Positions 26,305-35,736 of a DNA stretch of 64,000 nucleotides are shown piece by piece. The position numbers and the translations under genes were made by a program. Position 1 is the stretch's first letter, and every line of letters starts with the position of its first letter. The notes under the pieces were generated by a model that had not been told where the DNA came from, did no database searches, and worked only from the letters and a program-made list of their open reading frames with translations. Source of the DNA: Pseudomonas izuensis (GTDB lineage Bacteria; Pseudomonadota; Gammaproteobacteria; Pseudomonadales; Pseudomonadaceae); contig NZ_WTFT01000026.1 in NCBI RefSeq assembly GCF_009861505.1, positions 62,001 through 126,000 on the forward strand. The letters run 5' to 3'.

Positions 26305-27216
26305 TCAGCGTGGTAAATGCTCCACCAGAAAATCAATAAACGCCCGCAATCGCAGGGGCATGTGACGGGTTTGCGGATAGAGCAACGTAAACGGTCGCGA
26401 ACGCCCGCCATAGGGTTTGAGCACTTCCACCAATGTGCCATCGGCCAGTTCTTTTTCGACGATAAAGCGATACGTCTGAAACAGACCGGCACCGTGTTTC
26501 GCCAGCGTCACGCCACCCAACACATCGTCGGAACAGCTGAAGTTGCCCTCGGCCAGAATTTCGCGCTGCACGCCCTGGTCATTGAACAACCAGGCGATGC
26601 GCCGACCGCTGCTGGGCAGTTCGTACTGGATGCATTCGTGCTGTTGCAAGTCGTCGAGGGTTTGCGGGGTGCCGGCACGCTTGAGGTATTCGGGGCTGGC
26701 AATCATCACCAGTGCGGCGTCTTCCAGTTGCCGGGCGATCAGGCCGGAGTCAGGAATCGCGCGCACGCGGATTGCCATGTCATAGCCTTCACCGACGAAA
26801 TCGATGTTGCGATTACTGATGTGCGACTCGACCTTCACCGCCGGAAAGCGCGCACGAAATTCAGGGAGCAACGGCAGGATTCGATGGTGTGCGTAGGTGG
26901 TCGGAATACTGATGCGCAACGTCCCGGACGGCACTTGCTGTTGGCCCATGACTTCGCGCTGGGCCTCCACCAACTGTGCCAATGCCTGACGACATTCCTC
27001 GTAGTAGCGTCGACCACTGTCGGTCAGGTTGACGCTACGGGTGGTGCGTGCAAACAGTCGCACGCCCAGACGCTCCTCCATGCGTGACACCGAGCGACTC
27101 ACCGCGGCCGGCGTGACGCCCGCCACCAGCGCGGCCGCGGTGAAACTGCCGGCCTCGGCGGCCAGGCAAAACAGCTCGATGCTGCCTAGTTGAAGATCGT
27201 CGAATTGTCGCTGCAT
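26305..27216 (-). CDS. LysR-family transcriptional regulator
   Basis: 303 residues. The N-terminal helix-turn-helix (ELFCLAAEAGSFTAAALVAGVTPAAVSRSVSRMEERLGVRLF, residues 14-56) and the substrate-binding domain with GTLRISIPTTYAHHRILPLL place it in the LysR family, near the CrgA-like group. It is divergent from the tautomerase at 27337, which it probably controls. It shares its strand with aroQ but ends 138 bases before it, so I do not count it as part of that operon. Confidence 0.9.
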   Translation of the reverse strand: MQRQFDDLQLGSIELFCLAAEAGSFTAAALVAGVTPAAVSRSVSRMEERLGVRLFARTTRSVNLTDSGRRYYEECRQALAQLVEAQREVMGQQQVPSGTLRISIPTTYAHHRILPLLPEFRARFPAVKVESHISNRNIDFVGEGYDMAIRVRAIPDSGLIARQLEDAALVMIASPEYLKRAGTPQTLDDLQQHECIQYELPSSGRRIAWLFNDQGVQREILAEGNFSCSDDVLGGVTLAKHGAGLFQTYRFIVEKELADGTLVEVLKPYGGRSRPFTLLYPQTRHMPLRLRAFIDFLVEHLPR

Positions 27217-27336
27217 GATTGATTACACCGGGGATCAAATTAAGTGTGTAAACCAGTATTTAACAGATGCCCGCACACAGATACAGTGAGCTTCAATGGG
27301 TAAGCCTTTCTGAATCAACCGAGCAGGAGAAGCAGC

Positions 27337-27543
27337 ATGCCTTTCGTCAGCGTACGTATCACCCGTGACGGCGTTACCCGGGAGCAGAAAGCCCAGGTCA
27401 TCGCCGAAATCACCGAAACCCTGCAACGCGTCCTCGGCAAGCCTCCGGAGCTGACCCATATCGTGATCGAGGAAATCGACACGGATAACTGGGGGTATAA
27501 GGGCATTACCACGACCGAGTATCGGAAAAATCAGCCGGGGTGA
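27337..27543 (+). CDS. 4-oxalocrotonate tautomerase-family enzyme
   Basis: 68 residues. After loss of Met the protein begins with the catalytic Pro1 (PFVSVRITRDG). VIIEEID-like sequence (THIVIEEIDTDNWG) follows at the place of the conserved strand, with Trp near residue 50. This is the small beta-alpha-beta tautomerase family, which acts on enol/keto acids or dehalogenates. AGGAG lies before the ATG. It is divergent from a LysR gene and followed by a strong terminator; the substrate is unknown. Confidence 0.88.
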   Translation: MPFVSVRITRDGVTREQKAQVIAEITETLQRVLGKPPELTHIVIEEIDTDNWGYKGITTTEYRKNQPG

Positions 27544-27560
27544 TTTTGCCGAAAACAAAA

Positions 27561-27587
27561 AAGCCGTCGTGATGACGGCTTTTTTGT
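27561..27587. terminator. Bidirectional intrinsic terminator
   Basis: AAGCCGTC-gtgat-GACGGCTT with T-run on the right and A-run on the left, between the convergent tautomerase and trmA. Confidence 0.85.
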
Positions 27588-27602
27588 GGGTGACATCTGC
27601 AA

Positions 27603-28682
27603 TCAGCGCCGGGTCAACAACACCCCGGATTCCATGTGATGCGTCCACGGGAACTGGTCGAACATCGCGCATTGGGTGATGCGGTGGGTGTCGTGCAGTT
27701 GGGCGATGTTGGCCGCCAGGGTTTCCGGGTTGCAGGAGATATAGAGGATGTTGTCGAAACGCCGGGTCAGTTCGCAGGTGTCGGGGTCCATGCCGGCGCG
27801 GGGCGGGTCGACGAAGACGCTACCGAACTCGTAGCTTTTCAGGTCGATGCCGTGCAGGCGTCGGAACGGGCGCACTTCATTCAACGCTTCGGTCAGTTCT
27901 TCGGCGGATAGGCGCACCAAAGTGACGTTATCCACAGCGTTTTCGCTGAGGTTGCTCAACGCAGCGTTGACCGAGGTTTTGCTGATCTCGGTGGCCAGCA
28001 CCTTGCGCACGCGGGTGGCCAGCGGCAGGGTGAAGTTGCCATTGCCGCAGTACAGTTCCAGCAAGTCGTCGGTACGATCACCGAGTGCGTCGAATGCCCA
28101 GTTGAGCATCTTCTGGTTCACCGTGCCGTTGGGCTGGGTAAATGCGCCTTCGGGTTGACGATAGCTGAAGGTGCGACCGCCGACTTCCAGTTTCTCCACC
28201 ACATAATCGTGGCCGATGACTTCGCGTTTGCCCTTGGAACGACCGATGATGCTGACGTTCAGCTCGGCCGCCAGCTTCGAGGCCGCCGCGTGCCAGTGCT
28301 CGTCCAGCGGGCGGTGATAGCACAAGGTAATCATCGCATCGCCGGCCAGGGTAGTCAGGAACTCCACCTGGAACAGCTTGTGGCTCAGGGCCGAACTGGC
28401 CTGCCACGCCGCTTTGAGCTGCGGCATCAACTGATTGATGCGCAGGCTGGCGATCGGGAACTCTTCGATCAGGATCGGCGTACGTTTGTCTTCCTGGGAA
28501 AACATCGCGTAATGGCGTTCGCCGGCTTCGCGCCACAGGCGGAATTCGGCGCGCAGGCGGAAATTCTGCAGTGGCGAGTCGAAGACGACCGGCTCCGGCG
28601 CATCGAAGGGGGCCAGCAGATCACGCAGACGCGTGACCTTGTCTTCGAGCTGTAGGGCGTAGGCCTGGGAATCAAAAGTCAT
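27603..28682 (-). CDS. trmA: tRNA (uracil-5-)-methyltransferase
   Basis: 359 residues from the ATG at 28682; an upstream in-frame codon at 28694 lies inside the permease gene. Methyltransferase motifs include [27 protein letters not shown] and the catalytic-Cys segment [15 protein letters not shown]. TrmA makes 5-methyluridine at position 54 of tRNA. Its ATG overlaps the stop of the purine permease (ATGA), suggesting translational coupling of two functionally unrelated genes. Confidence 0.93.
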   Translation of the reverse strand: MTFDSQAYALQLEDKVTRLRDLLAPFDAPEPVVFDSPLQNFRLRAEFRLWREAGERHYAMFSQEDKRTPILIEEFPIASLRINQLMPQLKAAWQASSALSHKLFQVEFLTTLAGDAMITLCYHRPLDEHWHAAASKLAAELNVSIIGRSKGKREVIGHDYVVEKLEVGGRTFSYRQPEGAFTQPNGTVNQKMLNWAFDALGDRTDDLLELYCGNGNFTLPLATRVRKVLATEISKTSVNAALSNLSENAVDNVTLVRLSAEELTEALNEVRPFRRLHGIDLKSYEFGSVFVDPPRAGMDPDTCELTRRFDNILYISCNPETLAANIAQLHDTHRITQCAMFDQFPWTHHMESGVLLTRR

Positions 28683-29974
28683 GCGTTGAACCAACCCAGC
28701 TTGATCACGAACAGAATCGACAGAATCACCAGCGCCGGGTTCAGCTCACGGCCGCGACCGGACATTAGCTTGATGGCGGTCCAGGAAATGAAACCGAAGG
28801 CAATGCCATTGGCGATGGAGTAAGTGAATGGCATTGCCAGCGCGGTGATCACCACGGGCGCGGCAACAGTGATGTCGTCCCAGTCTATTTCGGCCAGCCC
28901 GGATGTCATCAGCACGGCGACGAACAGCAGGGCCGGTGCGGTGGCGAAGGCTGGAACGCTGGCGGCCAGTGGCGAGAAGAACAGCGCCAGCAGGAACAGA
29001 ATAGCGACGACTATGGCGGTCAGGCCGGTACGGCCACCGGCACTCACGCCCGCAGCGGATTCGATATAGCTGGTGGTGGTCGAGGTGCCCAGCAGGGAAC
29101 CGGCCATCGCAGCGGTACTGTCGGCGATCAGGGCGCGGCCCATTTTCGGCATGTGGCCGTCCTTGCCCATCAGGCCGGCGCGCTTGGCGACGCCGATCAG
29201 GGTGCCGGAGTTGTCGAACAGGTCGACGAACAGGAACGCGAAAATCACGCTGACCAGACCGATGTCCAGCGCGCCCTTGATATCCAGTTGCAGGAAGGTC
29301 GGTGCCAGCGAAGGTGGCATCGACATCACGCCGCCGAACGGCGTGAAGCCCATGACGATGGAAACGATGGTCACCACCAGAATGCCGATCAGCACTGCGC
29401 CACGCACGGCGAGGGCTTCGAGGGCAACGATCAGCGCGAAACCGAGGGTCGCGAGGATCGGAGCCGGTTGCTTCAGGTCGCCCAGGCCGACCATGGTTGC
29501 CGGGTTGCTGACCACGATGCCTGCGTTGTGCAGGGCAATCAGCGCCAGGAACAGACCGATACCGGCGGCGATTGCCGAACGCAGCGGCAGCGGGATGCTG
29601 TTGATGATCCACTCACGGATGCGGAAGATCGACAGCAGGAAGAAGCACACGGCCGAAATGAACACCGCACCCAGCGCCACTTGCCAGGTGTGGCCCATGT
29701 GCAGGACTACGGTGTAGGTGAAGAAGGCGTTCAGGCCCATGCCCGGCGCCAGGGCAATCGGGTAGTTGGCGATCAGGCCCATCACCGTGGAGCCGATGGC
29801 CGCTGCCAGACAGGTGGCGACGAACACGGCGCCCTTGTCCATGCCGGTTTCGCCGAGGATGCTCGGATTGACGAACAGAATGTAGGCCATGGCCAAAAAG
29901 GTCGTGACGCCCGCCAGAATCTCGGTGCGTACGTTGGTGTTGTGTGCCTTGAGTTGAAACAGCCTTTCCAGCAT
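28679..29974 (-). CDS. NCS2-family purine permease (AdeP/PurP-like)
   Basis: 431 residues and about 13 membrane helices. [19 protein letters not shown] at the start, [16 protein letters not shown] and [18 protein letters not shown], and then [23 protein letters not shown] are signatures of the AzgA-like adenine/guanine/hypoxanthine:proton symporters in the inner membrane. It is first in a two-gene unit with trmA. I looked for a purine riboswitch in the 217 bases upstream and saw none. Confidence 0.9.
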   Translation of the reverse strand: MLERLFQLKAHNTNVRTEILAGVTTFLAMAYILFVNPSILGETGMDKGAVFVATCLAAAIGSTVMGLIANYPIALAPGMGLNAFFTYTVVLHMGHTWQVALGAVFISAVCFFLLSIFRIREWIINSIPLPLRSAIAAGIGLFLALIALHNAGIVVSNPATMVGLGDLKQPAPILATLGFALIVALEALAVRGAVLIGILVVTIVSIVMGFTPFGGVMSMPPSLAPTFLQLDIKGALDIGLVSVIFAFLFVDLFDNSGTLIGVAKRAGLMGKDGHMPKMGRALIADSTAAMAGSLLGTSTTTSYIESAAGVSAGGRTGLTAIVVAILFLLALFFSPLAASVPAFATAPALLFVAVLMTSGLAEIDWDDITVAAPVVITALAMPFTYSIANGIAFGFISWTAIKLMSGRGRELNPALVILSILFVIKLGWFNA

Positions 29975-30191
29975 GTCTGCTCCCCGTGGCGCGCCCGGCG
30001 CCGTGAATGTATCGACCTCAACAGCAAAGCACAGACCGCTGCAGGCGCCTGGGAATTTACTGTGGGTCGGAAAAAGCCGCGCATCATACCAGCCGCGTGG
30101 GTTTATGGCTGCTTATGGCAGTGAACGTCGTCGATGTTTTGCGTTTAACCTGAGTCAGCCATACTGCGCGCTGGTTTTTTTGGGGGGTTGC

Positions 30192-30629
30192 ATGAAAAAG
30201 TGTCTATTGATCTTGATTGCCATGGTCCTGGGGGCACAAACCGCCTCGGCGGCCTCGGCACCGCCGCTGACCCAACTGAAAGTGCTCAAGGTCGAGTCGC
30301 CGGGCTGTGGTTTTGAAACCATTGAAGAAGGGCAGACACAGACCCGCTGCAATCACAGTGGCCCGAACATCAGGGTTTTCGTGCTGGAAGTGGGCTACGG
30401 TGGCAGCCAGCCCCGTGTCGCGCTGGATGGCTTCGAGGTGAACGGATCCCGCACGCCGGTGTGCGCCTTCGATAACGGCAACCTCACCGATTGCGTCGCG
30501 GGTCGAAAAACGGTCGGCAACCTGTACGTTTTCGATCTGGCTGGCAAGCAGGAAGGCACGTTCACCTTCAGCAACACGTCGATCAATGCACCGGGCAACA
30601 CGATGTCGACACAGCTTTACATCAAGTAA
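30192..30629 (+). CDS. Exported DUF4879-like protein
   Basis: 145 residues from the ATG at 30192 (GGGGGG upstream). The signal peptide is MKKCLLILIAMVLGAQTASA, cut before ASAPP. The mature part has VLKVESPGCGFETIEEGQTQTRCNHSG and VFVLEVGYGGSQP. Four cysteines (in SPGCGF, TRCNHS, PVCAFD and TDCVAG) could form two disulphides in the periplasm or outside. The pattern resembles DUF4879 (YolA-like) secreted proteins; role unknown. It stands alone. Confidence 0.7.
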   Translation: MKKCLLILIAMVLGAQTASAASAPPLTQLKVLKVESPGCGFETIEEGQTQTRCNHSGPNIRVFVLEVGYGGSQPRVALDGFEVNGSRTPVCAFDNGNLTDCVAGRKTVGNLYVFDLAGKQEGTFTFSNTSINAPGNTMSTQLYIK

Positions 30630-30696
30630 GGGCGGCCCTCGAACAAGGGTAAGGAAAGCTGACTACGCTTAAAGGATCATTCTGTGGATTGCACTC

Positions 30697-31248
30697 ATGA
30701 CCTTTAGAGCTTTGATTACCCTTGCAGAGGGCATTGATGACCTGCAAACCGTAACCCTGGTCGACGTATTGCGCCGCGCCAAGGTGGAAGTAGTGGTAGC
30801 CAGTATTGAAGGACGGCGCATGCTCACCTGCGCCCGGGGGACCCGCCTTACCACCGATGCGATGCTGGTGGACTTGCTGGCCCAGCCCTTCGACCTGATC
30901 GTCCTGCCTGGCGGTGCCGTGGGGGCGCAACACCTGGCAGCCCATCAACCCCTGCAGCAACTGATCAAGGACCAGGCCGCGGCCGGTCGCCTGTTCGCGG
31001 GCATCGCCGAAGCCCCGGCACTGGCGCTGCAAAGCTATGGCGTGCTGCGTCAGCGGCGCATGACGTGCCTGCCTTCGGCCAGTCATCAGCTGTCGGGGTG
31101 TAACTTTGTGGATCAACCGGTGGTGGTCGATGGCAACTGCATCACTGCCCAGGGTTCAGGCGCTGCGCTGGCATTTGCCCTGACCCTGGTGGAACAGTTG
31201 TGCGGCCAAGCCATGCGGGCGACAGTGACGGGGGAGTTGGTTGTTTAG
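30697..31248 (+). CDS. DJ-1/PfpI-family protein lacking the usual cysteine
   Basis: 183 residues with the DJ-1 fold: FRALITLAEGIDDLQTVTLVDVLRRAKVEV at the start and FDLIVLPGGAVGAQHL before the elbow. At the elbow, where DJ-1 and YajL have I-C-A-(G/A)-P, this protein has I103-A104-E105-A106-P107, so the reactive cysteine is replaced by alanine. Either it has no Cys-dependent activity or uses another residue. It converges on the MFS gene. Confidence 0.75.
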   Translation: MTFRALITLAEGIDDLQTVTLVDVLRRAKVEVVVASIEGRRMLTCARGTRLTTDAMLVDLLAQPFDLIVLPGGAVGAQHLAAHQPLQQLIKDQAAAGRLFAGIAEAPALALQSYGVLRQRRMTCLPSASHQLSGCNFVDQPVVVDGNCITAQGSGAALAFALTLVEQLCGQAMRATVTGELVV

Positions 31249-31253
31249 ACCCT

Positions 31254-32495
31254 TCAGGCCTTCGCTTCTTCCTCAACCGGTACGTGCATTCGATCGCGCC
31301 GGGCCAGGGTCGGGAACAGTTTGATCCAGGTGCCGGTCACCACCAGCGTCCCGATGCCGCCCATGACGACCGCCGGCACGGTGCCGAACCAGTGGGCCGT
31401 CAGCCCGGATTCGAATTCGCCCAGCTGGTTCGAGGCGCCAATGAACAGACCATTGACCGCGCTGACACGGCCGCGCATTTCGTCCGGGGTTTCCAGTTGC
31501 ACGAAAGAGGCACGGATCACCATGCTGATCATGTCGGCCGCGCCCAATACCACCAGCACGGCCAGCGAGAACCAGAACGAGGTCGACAGACCGAAGGCGA
31601 TGGTCGCCACGCCGAATACGCCCACCGCGGTGAACATCACCCGTCCGACATTGCGTTCCACGGCAAACCTCGCCAGGAACAATGACATCAACAGCGCCCC
31701 CACCGCCGGCGCCGAGCGCAGCAGGCCAAGTCCCCACGGGCCGGTGAGCAGAATGTCCTTGGCGAAGACCGGCAGCAGCGCCGTCGCGCCACCGAGCAGG
31801 ACCGCGAACAGGTCCAGGGAGATCGCACCGAGAATGTCCGGCCTGCTGCGAATGAAGCGAATCCCGGCCAGTAGCGAATCCAGCGTGGCCTTGCCCTTGT
31901 TCAAAGGTGTCTGGCGGGCCGGCAAATTGAGCATCAGGGTGCAGGCAATAAGGTAGAGGATCACCGTCGGGCCGTAGACCCACACGCTGCCGAAAGCGTA
32001 GAGCAGACCGCCAAGGGCCGGTGCGACAATGGTCGCTGATTGCTGGGCCGATTGCGCGGCGGCCACGGCCCGGGGGAACAGGGCGCTGGGCACAATGCTC
32101 GGCAGCAAGGCTTGGGTGGTCGGCATTTCGAAGGAGCGGGCGGCGCCCAGCAGGAAAGCGAGGATGAAGATCATTTCCCGGGTGACATGGTCGGTCGCGC
32201 TGCCGATAGCCAGCGACAGGGCGATCAGCGCTTGCAAGGACTGGCAGATCGCCGCGACCTTGCGCCGGTCGTAGCGGTCGGCGACGTGCCCGGTGTGCAG
32301 CATGAACAGGACACGTGGGGCGAACTCCACCAACCCTACCAGGCCCAGGTCGAGCACATTGCCGGTCAGTTGGTAGAGATTCCAGCCGATGGCCACGGTG
32401 AGCATCTGAAAGCCACTGGCGGTAAAAATCCGGGCCAGCCAGAACGCGAGGAAAGGACGGTGGTGACGTAACAGCAAAGGCTCTTGGCTGGGCAT
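31254..32495 (-). CDS. MFS transporter, EntS/MdtG-like exporter
   Basis: 413 residues and twelve membrane helices. FLAFWLARIFTASGFQMLTVAIGWNLYQLTG at the start and the loop motif GHVADRYDRRKV after helix 2, then MRGRVSAVNGLFIGASNQLGEFESG in the second half, resemble the EntS/MFS_3 group of siderophore and drug exporters. The substrate is unknown. It converges on the DJ-1-like gene with only five bases between stops. Confidence 0.85.
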   Translation of the reverse strand: MPSQEPLLLRHHRPFLAFWLARIFTASGFQMLTVAIGWNLYQLTGNVLDLGLVGLVEFAPRVLFMLHTGHVADRYDRRKVAAICQSLQALIALSLAIGSATDHVTREMIFILAFLLGAARSFEMPTTQALLPSIVPSALFPRAVAAAQSAQQSATIVAPALGGLLYAFGSVWVYGPTVILYLIACTLMLNLPARQTPLNKGKATLDSLLAGIRFIRSRPDILGAISLDLFAVLLGGATALLPVFAKDILLTGPWGLGLLRSAPAVGALLMSLFLARFAVERNVGRVMFTAVGVFGVATIAFGLSTSFWFSLAVLVVLGAADMISMVIRASFVQLETPDEMRGRVSAVNGLFIGASNQLGEFESGLTAHWFGTVPAVVMGGIGTLVVTGTWIKLFPTLARRDRMHVPVEEEAKA

Positions 32496-32609
32496 TTGAG
32501 GCGAGTCTGGGGGAGAGGAAGGGTGAGGTTATCACCAACCTGTAACGGGAAGTTGCGGTGCCGGAAAATTTCGTTAGCCAGACATCGATTGCCGCAACGA
32601 GACAAATCC

Positions 32610-32700
32610 TGTGGGAGCGAGCCTGCTCGCGAAGGCGGAGTGTCAGTCAACATCAACGGTGGACGTGCCGATCTATTCGCGAGCAGGCTCGCTCTCACAG
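32610..32700. repeat. REPIN, GCGAGCC subtype
   Basis: TGTGGGAGCGAGCCTGCTCG and CGAGCAGGCTCGCTCTCACA stand in the divergent region between the MFS exporter and cioA; the right arm carries one mismatch (CTCTCAC). Confidence 0.9.
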
Positions 32701-32803
32701 GGAGATGTGTTTCTGCCTGTTACCCCAACCATGAGGCAACTTGTCACGCGGCAAAAGACCACGCGGTTCATCCCCAAAAATGGGACTACTCTTTCAACGT
32801 TGC

Positions 32804-32817
32804 TTGATCCAGATCAA
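32804..32817. promoter_or_regulatory. Anr/FNR box upstream of cioAB
   Basis: TTGATCCAGATCAA, a full match to the TTGAT-n4-ATCAA consensus of Anr, 160 bases before the cioA start. Anr represses or tunes cioAB under low oxygen in other pseudomonads; the effect here is inferred. Confidence 0.75.
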
Positions 32818-32977
32818 TCCCCTCAAGGGAATTGATCCGGCGGTCGCAAGGCCAGATTCCCTGCGTAGCGATGCGTGTAAAAAAAGAACAAATAGAGATT
32901 TGCCACACTTCATACCCGTGGGGGCCGTGGGTGCAGGCTTCCGGCCAGCAGCCGTATTACCTGACAGAGGAAGACTT

Positions 32978-34402
32978 ATGTTCGGTTTAGAGGCACTTGA
33001 TCTCGCCCGAATTCAGTTCGCGTTCACCATCTCGTTCCACATCCTGTTCCCTGCCATCACCATTGGCCTGGCGAGTTACCTGGCGGTACTCGAAGGCTTG
33101 TGGCTGAAAACCCACAACGACACCTACCGTGACCTCTACCATTTCTGGTCGAAGATCTTTGCCGTCAACTTCGGCATGGGCGTGGTCTCGGGGTTGGTCA
33201 TGGCCTATCAGTTCGGTACCAACTGGAGTCGTTTCTCGGACTTCGCCGGGTCCGTGACCGGGCCTTTGCTGACATACGAAGTCCTGACGGCTTTCTTCCT
33301 TGAAGCCGGTTTCCTCGGTGTGATGCTGTTCGGCTGGAACAAGGTCGGCCGCGGCCTGCACTTTTTCGCCACGGTCATGGTCGCCATCGGCACATTGATC
33401 TCGACCTTCTGGATTCTCGCCTCCAACAGCTGGATGCAGACGCCGCAGGGCTTTGAGATCGTCAATGGCCAGGTCATTCCAACCGACTGGCTGGCGGTGA
33501 TCTTCAACCCGTCATTCCCCTATCGCCTGATGCACATGGCCACCGCGGCGTTCGTCGCGACCGCCTTCTTCGTCGGCGCCTCGGCGGCCTGGCATTTGCT
33601 GCGCGGCAAGGACAACCCGGCGATCCGCAAGATGCTCTCGATGGCCATGTGGATGGCGCTGATCGTTGCGCCGATTCAGGCGGTCATCGGTGACTTCCAC
33701 GGCCTCAACACGCTCGAGCATCAGCCGGCCAAAATCGCCGCGATCGAGGGCCATTGGGAAAACAAGGGTAACGAGGCGACCCCGCTGATCCTGTTCGGCT
33801 GGCCGGACATGAAAGAAGAGCGGACCAAATTTGCCGTCGAGATCCCCTACCTGGGCAGTCTGATCCTGACCCACTCCCTGGATAAACAGGTGCCGGCGCT
33901 CAAGGAGTTCCCACCGCAGGACCGGCCTAATTCGACCATCGTGTTCTGGTCGTTCCGGATCATGGTTGGCCTGGGCTTCCTGATGATTTTCACCGGTCTG
34001 TGGAGCCTCTGGCTGCGCAAACGCGACACGCTCTATACCTCGCGGCCATTCCTGCACCTGGCGTTGTGGATGGGGCCGTCGGGTCTGATCGCGATTCTCG
34101 CGGGTTGGTTCACCACTGAAATCGGCCGCCAGCCGTGGGTGGTCTACGGTCTGATGCGCACGGCGGATGCGTCCTCCCACCACAGTTTCATGCAGATGAG
34201 CATCACCCTGATCCTGTTTGTCGTGGTGTATTTCGCGCTGTTCGGTGCCGGTCTGGGCTACATGATGCGCCTGGTACGCAAAGGGCCGAAGATCGACGAA
34301 GGCAAGGAAACCAACGACGGAGGTCCCGGCCAGAAGCGCACACCGGCGCGTCCGCTGTCCGCTGCCGACGATGAGCACCACACCCTGACCAAGGAGATTT
34401 GA
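32978..34402 (+). CDS. cioA: Cyanide-insensitive terminal oxidase subunit I
   Basis: 474 residues from the ATG at 32978 (AGAGGAAG upstream). It begins MFGLEALDLARIQFAFTISFHILFPAITIG, the CydA-like start with the first haem His. It has GRQPWVVYGLMRTADASS, the conserved segment near the quinol/haem site, and a short hydrophilic Q-loop characteristic of CioA. With CioB it forms a quinol oxidase of the bd type in the inner membrane that works in the presence of cyanide. Its stop lies three bases before the cioB start. Confidence 0.95.
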   Translation: MFGLEALDLARIQFAFTISFHILFPAITIGLASYLAVLEGLWLKTHNDTYRDLYHFWSKIFAVNFGMGVVSGLVMAYQFGTNWSRFSDFAGSVTGPLLTYEVLTAFFLEAGFLGVMLFGWNKVGRGLHFFATVMVAIGTLISTFWILASNSWMQTPQGFEIVNGQVIPTDWLAVIFNPSFPYRLMHMATAAFVATAFFVGASAAWHLLRGKDNPAIRKMLSMAMWMALIVAPIQAVIGDFHGLNTLEHQPAKIAAIEGHWENKGNEATPLILFGWPDMKEERTKFAVEIPYLGSLILTHSLDKQVPALKEFPPQDRPNSTIVFWSFRIMVGLGFLMIFTGLWSLWLRKRDTLYTSRPFLHLALWMGPSGLIAILAGWFTTEIGRQPWVVYGLMRTADASSHHSFMQMSITLILFVVVYFALFGAGLGYMMRLVRKGPKIDEGKETNDGGPGQKRTPARPLSAADDEHHTLTKEI

Positions 34403-34404
34403 AC

Positions 34405-35412
34405 ATGGGTATTGATCTTCCGCTGATCTGGGCCGTGATCATCATCTTCGGCATCATGATGTACGTGGTCATGGACGGCTTCGACCTCGGCATCGGCATT
34501 CTCTTCCCGTTCATACCGGGCAAGAGTGACCGCGACGTAATGATGAACACCGTTGCGCCAGTCTGGGACGGCAACGAAACCTGGCTGGTACTGGGGGGGG
34601 CGGCGTTGTTCGGCGCCTTCCCGCTGGCCTATTCGGTGGTGCTCTCGGCGCTTTATCTACCGCTGATTTTCATGCTGATCGGGCTGATTTTTCGCGGCGT
34701 GGCGTTCGAGTTCCGCTTCAAGGCGCGGGACGATAAACGCCATCTCTGGGACAAGGCTTTCATTGGCGGCTCGCTGGCTGCAACGTTCTTCCAGGGGGTG
34801 GCGCTGGGCGCTTTCATCGATGGCCTGCCGGTGGTCGATCGCCAGTTTGCCGGCGGTTCACTGGACTGGCTGACGCCCTTCACGATGTTCTGCGGCGCCG
34901 CGTTGGTAGTGGCCTATGCGCTGCTTGGCTGCACCTGGTTGATCATGAAGACCGAAGGCAAATTGCAGGAGCAGATGCATGATCTTGCGCGGCCATTGGC
35001 GTTCGTGTTGCTGGCGGTGATCGGTATCGTCAGCATCTGGACGCCGCTGGCTCACGCAGAAATCGCCGCGCGCTGGTTCACCTTGCCCAACCTGTTCTGG
35101 TTCCTGCCGGTGCCGATTCTGGTGCTGGTGACCCTGTACGGTCTGATCCGGGCGGTGGCGCGCAATGCGCACTACACGCCATTCCTGCTGACGCTGGTGC
35201 TGATCTTCCTCGGCTACAGCGGTTTGGGGATCAGCCTGTGGCCGAATATCGTGCCGCCGTCGATCTCGATCTGGGATGCCGCTGCACCGCCGCAAAGCCA
35301 GGGTTTCATGCTGGTGGGCACGCTGTTCATCATCCCGTTCATCCTGGGCTACACCTTCTGGAGCTACTACGTGTTCCGCGGCAAGGTTACCCACGGAGAC
35401 GGTTACCACTAG
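34405..35412 (+). CDS. cioB: Cyanide-insensitive terminal oxidase subunit II
   Basis: 335 residues from the ATG at 34405 with AAGGAG upstream inside the end of cioA. MGIDLPLIWAVIIIFGIMMYVVMDGFDLGIGILFPF is the signature of CydB/CioB. WDGNETWLVLGGAALFGAFP follows at residues about 53-72. Eight or nine membrane helices. It pairs with CioA in the inner membrane and is followed, after a REP remnant, by the small third gene. Confidence 0.95.
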   Translation: MGIDLPLIWAVIIIFGIMMYVVMDGFDLGIGILFPFIPGKSDRDVMMNTVAPVWDGNETWLVLGGAALFGAFPLAYSVVLSALYLPLIFMLIGLIFRGVAFEFRFKARDDKRHLWDKAFIGGSLAATFFQGVALGAFIDGLPVVDRQFAGGSLDWLTPFTMFCGAALVVAYALLGCTWLIMKTEGKLQEQMHDLARPLAFVLLAVIGIVSIWTPLAHAEIAARWFTLPNLFWFLPVPILVLVTLYGLIRAVARNAHYTPFLLTLVLIFLGYSGLGISLWPNIVPPSISIWDAAAPPQSQGFMLVGTLFIIPFILGYTFWSYYVFRGKVTHGDGYH

Positions 35413-35427
35413 AGCGCGTATCAAACC

Positions 35428-35474
35428 TGTAGAAGCAAAGCTTGCTCGCGATGGCGTCTTCACAGGCGCCATCT
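35428..35474. repeat. Degenerate REP between cioB and the third gene
   Basis: TGTAGAAGCAAAGCTTGCTC carries one change from the consensus TGTAGGAGC. The second arm is short and eroded. It sits inside the operon, 19 bases before the DUF2474 start. Confidence 0.65.
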
Positions 35475-35492
35475 TCCTCGGAGTATTAAGCA

Positions 35493-35660
35493 ATGACCGG
35501 CAAACATTCCCTGCACGACATTGAAGAAGCCGAAAAAAAGCCGCTGTGGCAGCGGCTTGGCTGGCTGGCCCTGATCTGGGTTGGCAGCGTCGGTGCGTTG
35601 TTCGTCGTGGCCAGCCTGATGCGCATGTTCATGAACGCCGCGGGCCTGACCACTCACTGA
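35493..35660 (+). CDS. DUF2474 small membrane protein, putative third Cio subunit
   Basis: 55 residues, MTGKHSLHDIEEAEKKPLW then a single membrane helix (WLALIWVGSVGALFVVASLMRMFM). It is placed 80 bases after cioB with CGGAG before its ATG and a terminator behind it. Small one-helix proteins such as CydX stabilise bd-type oxidases, and DUF2474 genes regularly follow cioB-like genes, so a similar role is likely. Confidence 0.8.
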   Translation: MTGKHSLHDIEEAEKKPLWQRLGWLALIWVGSVGALFVVASLMRMFMNAAGLTTH

Positions 35661-35702
35661 AAACCGACATCCCGTCCCGTCGCCTTCAGGCGCGGATTGA
35701 TG

Positions 35703-35728
35703 ACCCTCCGGCTGGAGGGTTTTTTTTG
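35703..35728 (+). terminator. Intrinsic terminator of the cio operon
   Basis: ACCCTCC-ggct-GGAGGGT followed by eight T. Confidence 0.9.
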
Positions 35729-35736
35729 CGAACCCG

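Noticed and set aside
26305-27216. LysR gene as a member of the aroQ operon
   Set aside because: It is on the same strand, but the 138-base gap holds the TetR-type operator and so a separate promoter for aroQ is more likely. Its divergent tautomerase neighbour is the more natural target.
29975-30191. Possible purine riboswitch before the purine permease
   Set aside because: No conserved purine-aptamer core or paired stems could be seen.
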